Assembly: GCA_028583415.1 (NCBI GenBank)
Contig: CM053275.1
Location: 7,259,056-7,323,055 of the forward strand
Source of the DNA: Protea cynaroides
Taxonomy: Eukaryota > Streptophyta > Magnoliopsida > Proteales > Proteaceae
Length of the DNA: 64,000 bases
Direction of reading: 5' to 3'
In this document: piece after piece, positions 14,387 to 27,473 of the stretch
How positions within the stretch are numbered: the stretch's first letter is position 1
Layout of the letters: each line of letters starts with the position of its first letter
Notes under the pieces: generated by a model
Seen by the model: the letters and a program-made list of their open reading frames with translations, nothing else
The model's database searches: none
What the model was told of the DNA's origin: nothing
Program-made: the position numbers and the translations under genes

Positions 14387-17300
14387 GTTTGGGGGGGGGG
14401 GGGACAATTGGAGCCATTTTACATCCATAAAAGCTAAGAAAAACCAATGTAGGTAAAGGAAGCTGAGAGAGAGAGAGAGTAGATGTGTGCAAAGTTTTAT
14501 GACTAGGTGATGTAAAAGGAGTTCTTACTCAAGAAAAATAATCACATTTACTAGATGGTAGATACACTATAAAGTCTCTGCCAACAATAGTTGTGTTTGT
14601 CTCTATGTGTAAATGTTGACCAGCATGTAACAATATGCTTCATCGATTTATGTAATTTTAGGGAATCACAGTCATATTGAATGTCATCTTAATTTATATT
14701 GAAACAGAATGGTATTTTCCTCCATCGCAAATTCTTACCAACATGAACCAATAGTTTTACTCATTTGTTGTGACTTTAAAAGTCATATCAATTTCATTTT
14801 AACACATTCAGCACTTTCAGACATGTTTGCTTTCCACAAACATGAAGATATAGGCAATCTAAGATAGAGTGGAAGACCTCATTTTGTGTCCTGGTGGTGT
14901 GCACAAAAGGATGGTGCGCGAAGTCCAGTTTGTAGCTTTGGAGTTTTTGTACAATCCTAGCTAATGTTTCGAACCACTCCAAAATGGTCGATAGAGGTGG
15001 CCTGGAAAATTACCAAAATGCCCCTGGGAGGTTGACCATGTCAAAGCTGGTCAAACAAACTTGAAATCGATCCAAACTTCATGAATAGGTAAATTTAAAC
15101 ACTAAAACCCTTGTAGTTGAAAATGAATTGAAAACGAGTTCATTTGACTATTATTTTATGTAAGATTCCATTTTTCAATCCATTGGTCCCACTTTCAAAC
15201 AAAATTTTCAATTCATTTTTTACCAAACTGGCTTCTTATTTTCACACCATTGGACAGTTCTCGGAAGAAGTTTTCAATGACACCTGGATCGTGAAATTTG
15301 GATTTACAGTTTGGAAGTTATGAATTTTAAAAGATTTCAAGGCCAATTTCAAAAAATAAAGATAAAATCCGACCTGGACCCAGACCCGGAACCGGTTCAG
15401 TTCTATTTGAATTGCCTGACTAACAGTGCTTAAGTGGACGAAAATGCAGTCAGATGACTTGAAGCACGGCTTTGCCAATGTTGAGAGCACATCGGCTCAG
15501 CTCGTCTTGGGTCGGAACGAGTTGACTGGGTGTCGGTTAGGAAACGTGTTCTTCCGGGATTTTCTTCTATTTTTTAGACTTTTCGGTGATTTAATCAAGT
15601 CCAAACTGGGTTCTAGACCGTTTTTAATCTAACATTGTTTCTTGCTTTGTAAGGAACAAATTTACTTGGTTTATATGAGACTTAAGTAAATCAAACCTCT
15701 CTTGGATCGGATTTAACACCTCATTTTTATATTTTGAGTCATTGATCTTTGACAGCCATATCTCATCCAATATGTCATGTGTGTATCAACTTCTTGTACT
15801 CGCTTTTGAAGATTGACCCGCTCCAAATAAAATTCGGTGGCGAGTCTGGAGACCCGAATGGGAATTTTTCTGAGATCAGTGATGGGGCTTCAAGCTTGGG
15901 CTGATACTCGTTTAGGGGTGCATAGGCAAAGCCCCATGGTACAGTTCGACCCTATCCGATGGAGTGACTGATGGATTGGCCCGCCTTAGAGGAGATATAT
16001 ATTTTTCTTTTGTCTTCTTGCCCTAGAAATGGAGACGAGATTAGAAAGGGGTTTTTTGAGCCAGTTTTTCAAAGAGAGTTTGTTCTTGAGATATCTCCAT
16101 TGTATTACATCAATTTACATGGTGAATCATCTTCATCTTCTCCCGTGGATGTAGCACACCACATTGGTGTCATGGTGTGTAGACCACGTTAAATCTCTAT
16201 CATTTTGCTTGAATTGTGCTTTGTTTATTCGTGTTTCTTGGTGTTTGCTTTAACCCAATATCCAATGGATTTGGATAAAATTAATTTCAAAACGAATCTG
16301 GGAGGATAAGCTACCTTCCCAGCAATAAAACAAGCCTTCTACCATGTCTAATGGTATCCAAAAAAGTAGAGTGGAAGACACCCTATCTGCAAAAGAAAGA
16401 TTTCTCTGTTCATTGCTATGACTTGCTGACCCTCTTACCTGAGTTGTGCACATCCTTTAGGACTCTTTGGCTGGTTTTCTTCCTTTATAAGTCTATTTTA
16501 ATTCCCCTTTTGTTTCATTTAATTTGGTTTAGTATTCATTAAGATATCAAATTTATATTGCAGGTATATCACTGTTGTCCCTACCCCGGGTAGCGATGAT
16601 ATCCCAAGGTTCTTTTGGTCTGATTTCAATTTCTTTAGTTACTTCATCACATTTTTTTCATCTTCAGATCTAGTTCTTAAGTCCCTTTTTTTTTGTTTTT
16701 AAAATTTTTCGCTATTATACTTATTAATTTATTTTCTTGCTTAGAACGGCATATGCTGTAATTGCTGTAATTTTGACGCATTCATTATTTTATGTAGATT
16801 TTTATATCTTTTTTTTATCTCTGGTTAATAGGGTTATCAATTTTGGCATCATCCTCATGCTTTCCATATATTTTGTCATTATTCCAAATTTTATTTTTTT
16901 ATTATTCATGCATATCTGTATTTTGGTACAATTTGCTACTTCAGTAAAATGGGGTATTTTTGCACAAGAATTTAAAATATTTTATCTTTTGTGTGTTCTT
17001 TTATGTGTTATTAATCATTAACCACACTATAATAGATTAATTTTTCATTCTAGTAATTTTTCCTAGTTCTATTTTGCATATTAAACTAGACTTTGCATTT
17101 AGGGGTATTTTTTTTTTTTCTTTTTCTTTTTTGTTTAAATCCGGTTTTTAAAATAGTTTTTGTTGAATCCTGTTTCTGTACTTATATCAGGGTTTTTCTT
17201 ATTTTTAAGTACTTTTTATTTATTATTTTTCCATTTTAGAAGAAAATTGCATATAAGAGAGCATTTTGCTAATTTGAGGCACCAGAAATTTGCACTTTTT

Positions 17301-20300
17301 GCTAGGTTAATTTGCTAATCATCCTGATCAATAAGCATTATTCATGCATATTCTGATATATCATGATGATTTTTTTATTATTAAGGTTTTCTATTATTTT
17401 CTAGGGTTTATGTATTACAGGGTATTTTAGTCACTTGTGCATAACAATTTCTCACGGTTTTTAGAAGTGATTTCTCTGATCATGTTAGCATCAATAGGTC
17501 CCATTTAGATGTTTTCTGATTTATTTTTTTGCCTTTATTATTTTTAGGGTTTTACGCATCAGAAGGATAGTTTTGTCATTTTAGGAATTTATGCATATTA
17601 CGAATTTTGGTGTATTTTATGTGCTGATATATTCTCTGTATATAAGTTTTTGATGTCAGTGTATATTATGTATTTTATTTTAAATTTATTTTTTGTATTA
17701 TTTATTATAAATTATCCCTTTTATAATAATGGCATTGTTGTAAATAAGATGATTTTTATAGAATATGTTTCATTTATTTTCTGGTTTCTGATAAGCGTTA
17801 GTTTACTTTTGTTATAAATTATTTGGTTAGGGTAGTTTAAGGTTGTGGATTCTAATTCTGTTTCGTAGCTCATCATTAGCATGGGTAAATCACCATCTCT
17901 TTCTCTTATATTTATTTTCTTTATATCTTATTTAGGTTATTTTTGTATTTTATAACATTATGCATTTGTTTATTTATTTTACTTTAAAATATTTATTATT
18001 TAATTAAAATATGAAAGAAATGGAGATACTTGTTTAACCAAGTGGACAAGTGTAAGACCCGCACACCACGAATCCGGTCTAACCTTACGTTCTCGTGTCG
18101 TGATCGGTCTTCCCATCATAATCGGCTCAAATGAACCAATTGTATGAAGAAACCACAAGATTAGGTAAGCAACAAGTCAAATTTAGTTGGTGTGGTTGAC
18201 TGTTTAAGTTTGTATGGAAGCAACCAGTCAAAAACTAAAAACCAGTAAATTTGGTTTGTATGGTCGCATCGTATGGTCAATTAAGTTGTGACCGCACAAC
18301 GTATGGTCGCATGTTTTGGTTGTATGGTCGACGGATTATGGGATCGCACGATCGACCGTACGAATCCGGAACTGACTCCGTGTTTAGGAAATTTTTTCCT
18401 AATTTGAGGAGGACTCTTTCCTAATTGAAAGAAGACTCTATATGGAGGTTTTCCTCTATATAAAGGAGGTCCCTTAGCCTCTCTCACTCTTTTAGAATCC
18501 AAATTGAAACTCTAAACCTAAGAGAGGAAGAGAAGGAGAAGGAGATTTGGAGAAGAAGGCTAAGAGGAAGGTTTTTGCAGAGAAAAGTTCTATCACTCTA
18601 TAGCAAGCTTAAGGTATGGACTTGACTCTGTAAGGTAAATCAGATAGAATAGGTTCTTTTCAAATTGATATATGGAACCTAATATAATGATTCGGTTATA
18701 AGTTTTCTATGAGAAACTATAGAGAGTAGGGTAGGGATAATTGATAAGATAAACTGTGGTTAAATGCCATAAAATGATTTTAAGATGAATCCCATTAATG
18801 AGCCAAGAGGAGGAACTCGTATGAGAAGTAAAATTAACCTGATTATGTATAGTCGCAGCTATGGTCGACCATAGGATGAGAAGAGAGTTAACCACAGTCA
18901 TTCGGGAAGAATTCAGGAAACGTATGGTCGCAGGTACAGTCGCATATAATGAGATCATAGGATATCGATCGTACGTCGTATGGTTGCATATATTGAGACC
19001 ACAGGGTAGACCATAGGGTATCGACCATACGATAACAACAATTATATTTTGAAACCAGACAAGGTTTTCGGCTACTGTAACTTGGTGAACTTGAACCTTA
19101 ACTTAAATACATTAATTGTTTAGGTTCCCAATAGATTCAAAGTGACTTCCAAAGCTTGGGAGAGGAACAAACATCAATCAAAGCTGAGGGAACAAGACCT
19201 AAACTAATTGGATAATAATAAACTGTTTTACTTTATTTGTCCAATGCAATGAATGTTTCTATGCTTGTATGCTTGTAATGTGCATCTCACATGTCATCCA
19301 ATATTATTGTTATTTTTGCTCATACATATTTATTTCTGTCTATTATAATATGATGATGATGATGCTAGGAATAGACATGTGATTGTGTGTGTGGTTAATG
19401 TGTTAGATGCGAGTGGGGCATCAGGAAAATGACATGGCACTGCGGTCTCTGACCTAGTCACCAGACTCTAGCTCTATCTCTACTCAAGTCTTGCCTACTA
19501 ACATCGTCTTAACGCCATTACCTTAGCGGAACTATTACGTCGTAGGGCATCGGGGGAGGTGGTTTTGGACCATGTGGTTTTTTATTCTGCCGGGGGGCCT
19601 TAGCTCTATCTCTATGGATGTATTGAGAGATGCTAGGGTGAGGCCTTGGATACATTTGGATGGCATTAGGATTTGTTAGTTGTGAGTCCAGCTTACAAAC
19701 CCTTGCCAATAGGGGCTTACGTGTTGGTATGGGTAGGGCATCAGGGGAAGTGTTGGCCGTGTATGATCCGGACACTTTAGCTCTACTCTATTCCATGGTG
19801 GGTGCATGTGGGATGGCAATGGTGTTTGATCATGGGAGGATTCACACACTCGTGTATAGAGGTGCGGTAGCCGCCAAACCATTTTATAGCACATTGCAAA
19901 CCTTAAAACTAGACCAAAGATATGAATTGAATGCATGCATATGTTTGTTGCATTGTTTTGTTTTCTCACTGAGCTAGGTTGTGAGCTCACCCCACGGTAC
20001 CATTTTCTTTTAGTTTCTAATGATGCAGGTAATACCGTTGAAGACTACATGAAGGCGCCAACATATAGACATGTGGTAGCTATGGTCAAGCAAGCTATGG
20101 AGGACGAATATGATACATCAAGCGAGTGTTTCAACAATGTTTACACCTAGTGTTTAACTTTAATATTTTGGTAATTGTAATAGTTTGTTATATTTATGTT
20201 TTGGTTACATGGAGATAATTGGTTTATCATTTACTTATCATTATAGACACTCAATTCATTATTAATAAGACTTCCGCTATTTACTTTAATATCTCTAATT

Positions 20301-22283
20301 GATGTGAAATGTGTTTTGGTTTAACATGGTTGCACAGTCTATACGAGATCCCAATTTGAACCGCTGGTTCTCATGACAGCTCATCACACCACTAGTTAGT
20401 CCAGAATTGGGGTGTGACAACTAACAACAATGGTGCCTAACACCTTCTGGGGTCCACAACTTGACACGAACCTGATCTCATAGTCAGACTGATTCGATTG
20501 GAGTCATGTGTTTTTTATGTGGGTCCCATACCCTAACCTAGATGGTGACTCTAACTCATTGAGATGAACCAAGAACAAAATATTATTTTCAGGTCATTGT
20601 TCTCACAACATAATAATTTTTATTGGCAATTTAAGCCTTAATATAGCCCGAAGCAACCTAAATATCCTAAATAATATCAGTTACCCATTGACTTTTTCAC
20701 AACTTTTTTATACTCAATACAATGAAAGTTGACCGAGTACAAAATAGCCATAGCAAATATGAGCAACAAAGTTAATGACCATGAGAGGGTGATTTCTTAA
20801 GCACATTGAGTACAGAATAGCCATAGTAAATATAAGCAACAAATTTAATGACCATGAGAGGGTGATTTCTTAAGCACATGTAGCTTCAAGGACCAAATAA
20901 AAAAGGATCCAATCATGAGGATTTTTCTTTTTCAGATACATTCAGTTATTTGAGATAACTTATAACTGCAAATGGATAATAGTTGTCATGATTGTTCTAT
21001 GACATGCATAACTATCCTGTGAGCTGTAAGACAAAAAAAATATGAAGAAGTGGAGAAGGTTAATCCCATTAATTAAAAAAAATTAATTAATTTTATTTTT
21101 CCTTATTATGGTGTGAAGCAGATTTTTGCCAAGGCGATCGTGGATCCAGAAATAGGAAAGCATAGTTAAGGTGCTGAGTTCAAGATAGATTGCAAATTAA
21201 GTCTTAAATTCTGAAAATTGACTCACAGTAAACTGATCTGGACGACGATGTTCAGACGCAAGAAAACGTAACCTCAAAGAAGCTATTATCTGGTATTCTT
21301 TGTAGAGAGCATAGCATATCCAGAATGTAAACACATAAAACATCACCAAATGTGCCCAGAACCTGTAAGGGAACAACATGAAGAACTCCTTGTTAAATGA
21401 AGTAATAAAATGTTTGGTATCCAACATATCCATACCCCAAATATATCATAAAATCAATGCTACCCTCTATTATGAGGCAAATCATACTCAAAACCTTTTG
21501 CATTCTGTACTCTGTAGAAGCAAGATGTATAAACTCTCTGTTGGAATTAAGCAGGGATTACCATTGGAGTCCTCCTTTCAGGAATGAATCGAATGATAGA
21601 TATAAAAAATGACAAGAATATGACAAATATGGCAATGGAAAATCCTAAATCACATTAAATTAAATTTAAGACTACCAACTGGGACAAACCAACCCATAAA
21701 GCTTACAGTTTCAATGTACTTCAATCACTTGTCTTCTTGATGTTCGTCCACTTCCTAGGGTAAGGATGGATATACTTAAAGGAAAAGGCCTGCGTTAGGT
21801 CAGGCTGAGAGAGCTGCTCTGAGGTCCATGGTTAGCTGGGTACACATATTTGAATTCAAAAAGACAGAGAATATGACAGTTAATTCTGCAAATTGATAAG
21901 ATACATTTAAGAAAATGACACTGCAATCACAGCCACAACAAGGAAGATAAGGAAACTGAAGTAGGAGCATCTCTGTAAAGGATTTATGTGTTTTGAAATC
22001 TACATAGACCAAGTTAGATCAGGTTTTTCGTATGGGGGCACCATAATGATGTGGTATGGGCTTTATTGTATGGTTTCATAAATTAAAAGGGGGTGTCATA
22101 ACTATGATATTTTTAGCGTGATGTCATAACTATGGGGAGCCCAGCTGGGCAGTCTTGTCGGTTTGTAGTTGGGAAAAAATGACGTTTGAAGAAATTTAAT
22201 TCAGTTGTGTAGCGATTCACAAAGAAGTAACCAGCAAGTTCACAAACCAGAAAAATACAGAGAAGAGAATTGAGAAGAAGAAG

Positions 22284-22379
<96 letters not shown>

Positions 22380-25300
22380 GTGGACAGCAAAGAGCTGAAC
22401 CCTAGAATCGATAGCTCTTTACTCCTCTAAAGCTTGTATTTATAGAGAAAAACCTGTACCAGTTACAAAGGAAGTTTCTAAAGATAGAGATCACACTAAA
22501 GAAACAAAGAGAGCAAAAAAAAAGGAATTAAAAACTATTTAAAATAGGCCAACCAGGCCTTGCTGACATCAGCTAGCGCTAATCCTAGCACCAGCTGATT
22601 TCTGTAAGGGCCTGTTTGGCCCTTACATAAATATTTCTAACACCGGCCCTTACATAAATATTTCTAACACCCTCCCTCAAGCTGGAATGTATAAATCACC
22701 CAATCCAAGCTTGTAACAGTTTAATCGATATGCTGGTCTAAACAACGGCTTTGTAAGAATATCAGCAAGTTGATTTGAAGAAGATACAAATGGAGTAACA
22801 ATTAACTTTTTCATGATGACATCTCGAACAAAGTGACAATCAACTTCTATGTGTTTGGTACGCTCATGAAAAACTAGATTACTCGCAATATAAATAACAG
22901 ATTGATTGTCACATGGTAAGGACATTGGTCAAGTTGAAGAAAAACTAAGTTCTTGCAAAGGATTTCTCAACCATAATAACTCTGCAGTAGTCTGTGCCAT
23001 AGCATGATATTCAGTTTCAGCGCTCGACTTAGATACAGTAGTTTATTTCTTACTCCGTCATGTAACAAGATTTCCACCAACAAAAGTACAATATCCAGTA
23101 GTTGAACGTCTGTCACCATCAGCTCCTACCTAATCAACATCAGAATAACCAACAATGTCAAGATGACGATGTTGATGGTAAATAAGAGTATAAGACCATT
23201 ACTAGGAGCTTTCTTCAGATAAAGCAATATACGACAGATAGCTTCCCAATGTGCCACTTTGGGAGCATGCATAAATTGGCTTACCACTCCAACAACAAAG
23301 GAGAGGTCAGGCCGAGTGATAGTAAGATAGATCAGCTTCCCAACCAAGCGTCTATATTGATAAACATTAGAGAACTTAGGACTATCACACGTTTCAAGTT
23401 TCTTATGTGGGTCCATAGGAGTATCAGCAGGCTTGGCTCCAAGTAAGCCAGTTTCAGAAAGGAGATCAAGTACATATTTCCGTTGAGAAAGACTTATGCT
23501 TTTATGGCTACGTACTATTTCAATCCCCAAAAAATAATGAAGAAGCCCTAAGTCTTTTATCTGAAATTTAACATTCAAATATGACTTTATTTTAGCAATA
23601 CCAGACTTGTAATTTCCGGTAATAATAATATCGTCAACATAAACAGCAATAGTGGTGACATTGGAGTTACGATGTCTGACAAAGATAGAGTGATCAGAGT
23701 AACATGCTGTGAAACCAAAATCTGTAACAACAATGCTAAATTTGTCAAACCAAGCACGAGGTGACTGTTTAAGGCCATAGATAGCCTTAAGTAACTTGCA
23801 CACCTTAGTTGAGTTTCCTCCCAGAGCAACATACCCTGGAGGTTACGCTATGTAAACTTCCTCGTGGAGATCACCAAATAAAAAGGCATTCTTGACATCC
23901 ATCTAATAAAGAGGCCAATCAAGGTTGATGGCCAAAGGAATAAGTACACGAACCGAATTTAGACGAGCCACAGGAGAAAAAGTCTCAAAATAATCAACCC
24001 CAAAAGTTTGAGTGAACCCTTTTGCCACAAATCTAGTCTTCAGTCTATCCATTGTACCATCTGAGTTATGTTTTACTGTATACACCCATTGGCATCTAAC
24101 CACTGTGTGATCTGGTGGGAGATCAACTAATGTCTAAGTTTTTCTCTCCAGAAGAGCACCCATCTCAGTATCCATTGTTGCTTTCCAACCAGGATGGGAT
24201 AAGGCTTGTTTAAAGAAAGAGGGAACAACAGTAATAGAAAGGGAATGCACCAAATTTTGGTGGCAAGGGGGAAGGTAGGCAATTGTAACAAAATGCTCAA
24301 TAGGGTAAGGAAAGGTGGGATTCTGAGTACGAGTACCTTTTCGAAGAGCAATAGGGAGATCATCAGAGGCCTCAGGAACTAGAGATGTAGTTGGAGGCAT
24401 TGAAACGGATGGAGCCGTACCAAGAGGAGCCACTGGATGACATATTGTATAAACCTGCAAGGGGGGTGGGGGCTGGTCCGATGGCATGGGATGAGTAGGT
24501 GGCGATGCAGTCTCAGTGGGGAGGATAGATGGCAGAGGAATAAGAGGAACAGAAGAAATGATAGGAGAAGGGGATGGCACGGCAACCGGATAATATGATT
24601 TGTCCTCAAAGAAAGTAACATCATGACTAATATAATGTCGTTTAGTAGCAGATCATAACAATGATACCCCTTTTGAGTACGAGAATAACCAAGAAAAATG
24701 CATTTAACAAAACGAAAAGGAAAGCTTCCCTAATGTTGGATGCATGATATGAACAAAGCAGATACTATCAAAGACACGTGGGAAGACATTAAACAAGGAT
24801 GCATCAGCATAAAGAAGATGAAAGGGAACCTTATCATGAAGGACAGAAAACGGCATCCGATTTATAAGATAACAAACGGTTAAAACCGCATCATACCAAT
24901 AGAAACTAGGGACATTTATATGAAACAATAAAAATCTAGCAATGTCCAAGAGATGTCTATTTTTACGTTCAGCAACCCCATTCTGTTGAGGGGTATAAAC
25001 ACAACTAATCTGATGAATGATACCATTCTCGAGACAAAAATCAGCAACAGTAGATTGGACATACTCAAGAGCATTATCAATACGTAACACTTTAATAGAC
25101 ACGCCAAACTGAGTAAAAATTTCTTTATAGAACCCAAGAAAAATGGAAGGAAATTCATAACGATCTTTTATTAAATAAAGCTAGGTCATCCTGGAAAAGT
25201 CATCGACAAAGGTTACAAAATAAGCAAGGCCTAACCTATTGGGAGTCTTACAAGGATCCCAAATATCAGAATAAACTAAGGAAAAAGGAGTAGAAATCCT

Positions 25301-27438
25301 AGGGAAGTATTAGTAGGGAAAGGGGTACGATGATGCTTCCCTAATTCACAGGCCTCACACTATAGAGAGGGGAGAGACTTGCAATTAGGGATAAATACTT
25401 TCATTTTAGACAAAGATAAATGACTAAGCCGGTTGTGCCATTGAAGAGGGGTAATAGTGGATGCAGTTGCAGTAGTAGGTAAATGTTCAGTGGGCTCTAA
25501 ATAGTATAGACCAGCATGCTCACATCCTCCACCAATCATCTCCTTGGTCTTGAGATCCTGAAAAGTACAATAAAAAGGGGAAAATGTAGCCACACAATTA
25601 AGGGACTTAGTTAGTTGACTAATAGATAAAAGATTAAGAGGGAGATTAAAAACATGTAATACGGAAGGTAAGGTCATAGAGGAGGTAAGGGATATAGCAC
25701 CATGCTGAGAAGCAGTAGTGGAGGAACCATTAGCGAGGTAAATAGTAACAGGGTTAATGGTATCATGAAAGGAGGAGAAGGTATAAGTCTCACCAATCAT
25801 GTGCAAGTAGCTCCAAAATCAAGGATCCAAGAAGAAATATGGGAAAAATGGCAGAATTACCTGTATGGGCTAAGGTAGCAATAGATGTGGAGCCAGATGT
25901 CTCAAGTTGTTGAACCCTATGAAGTAGGGCCTCATAGTGTGCAGAGGGAGTTGTGGGTGTGGGCGGAGGAACAGGTGCAGCAGCAGGAGATGCATCATGG
26001 ATGGCAGCAGTGGTAACCAAATTGTTGGCCCATTCTGGATGTCCAAACTTTTCCCAACAGGTTTCAGTAGTGTGATTGGGCTTCTAACAATGAGTGCAAA
26101 AATGAGCAGACTTATCAACAGGTGGTCTTCCAAAACCACGACCACGGGTGGTACCACGGCCTCTTGGAGAAGAACCCCGTCCACGGCCAGCAAACAAGGC
26201 AGAAGTTTCTTTAGGAGAAGAGTTATTTGGGGTACTAGACGTTGGAGATGAAAGAAAGTCTCACTCAGGGTAGGTATAGATTCTCCAGCAAGGAGCTGAC
26301 TCTTCATAGCCTGATACTCAGGAGACAGGCCAGCCAAGAATTTGGCAATATAAGTCTCAGGCTGTTGGGCTTTAAGTTTGGTAATATCATCAGTCACAGC
26401 TTGAATAAATAAAAGACACATTCTTATCCTGTCCATAGGTCTCCTTTAAGTCAGCCCAAATGGCCTTAGCAGTATCATGGAACATTACAGTAGGCAGGAT
26501 AGATGGTTCGATGCTATTCCATAACCAAGTCTGAACAAGAGAATTATCACGTTGCCAAGTATCATAAAGCTTAACCAACTTGTTATCTGTGTCATCAACT
26601 GTAGGAACCTCTTCAAGCAACAGTTTAAGTTTATCCTTACATCGGATGTAGGCTTTAATAAGTTGTGCCCATAGTAGGTAATTGGAAACTCCCTTTAACT
26701 TAATAGAAATTATTTGAGTCTCTGAAGACTTAGATTCAATCATCTTGAACATAAATAATCAAGCACAATATATAAAAAAAAATCTCGATTCAGCCAACCG
26801 AGTGGCCAAGGAATGAAGGCTAATAAAAACAAGGTTGGTGAAGGTAATGGGGCAAGGAACCTCCTGACTATTAGTGGCTTAGAGATCGGTTGTATCAAAA
26901 ATCAATGTCGAAGAACAACACCATTACTGCCAAAGCTAGTGGTTGTTATTCCACTAGATGATTCAATAACCAGTATCTCTTAACATCAAACAATGATTAG
27001 GATTTGTGTCATCAACTGTTGGCGCCTCTTCAAGCAACAGTTTAAGTTTATCCTTACATCGGATGTAGGCTTTAATAGCCTGTGCCCATAGTAGGTAGTT
27101 GGAAACTCCCTTCAACTTAACAGAATTAATTTGAGTCTCTGAAGACTTAGATTCAATCATCTTGAACATAAATAATCAAGCACAATATATAAAAAAAATC
27201 TCTGTTCAGCCAACCGAGTGGCCAAGGAATGAAGGCTCAAGATAAAAACAACTTTGGTGGAGGTAGTGGGGTAAGGAACCTCCTGACTATTAATGGTGGT
27301 TGTACAGAAATCAATGTCGAAGAACAACACCGTTACTGCCGAAGCTATTAGTTGTTATTCCGCTAGATGATTTGATAACTAGTATCTCTTAACATCAAAC
27401 AATGATCAGGATTTGTGATATGATGATGATTTTTTTTT

Positions 27439-27473
<35 letters not shown>

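Larger units (their letters stand above)
12778..18050. other. OSCA-like intron 3, first part
   Basis: Contains the LINE fragment listed separately, a poly-T/poly-G junction near 14351-14402, and from about 15640 a stretch ending CCACGTTAAATCTC (about 16186) that looks like an old LTR end. From 16500 to 18050 it is strongly T-rich, with two diverged copies of a ~150-base segment around 17390-17590. No genes recognised. Confidence 0.4.

Noticed and set aside
15640..16260. A second complete LTR retrotransposon in OSCA-like intron 3
   Set aside because: An LTR-end-like stretch (CCACGTTAAATCTC) is visible, but no matching partner LTR, primer-binding site or coding domain was found.
19518..20150. 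Overlapping open frames of 71-105 codons on both strands as genes
   Set aside because: They lie inside the solo LTR, overlap one another and show no family resemblance or conserved motif.
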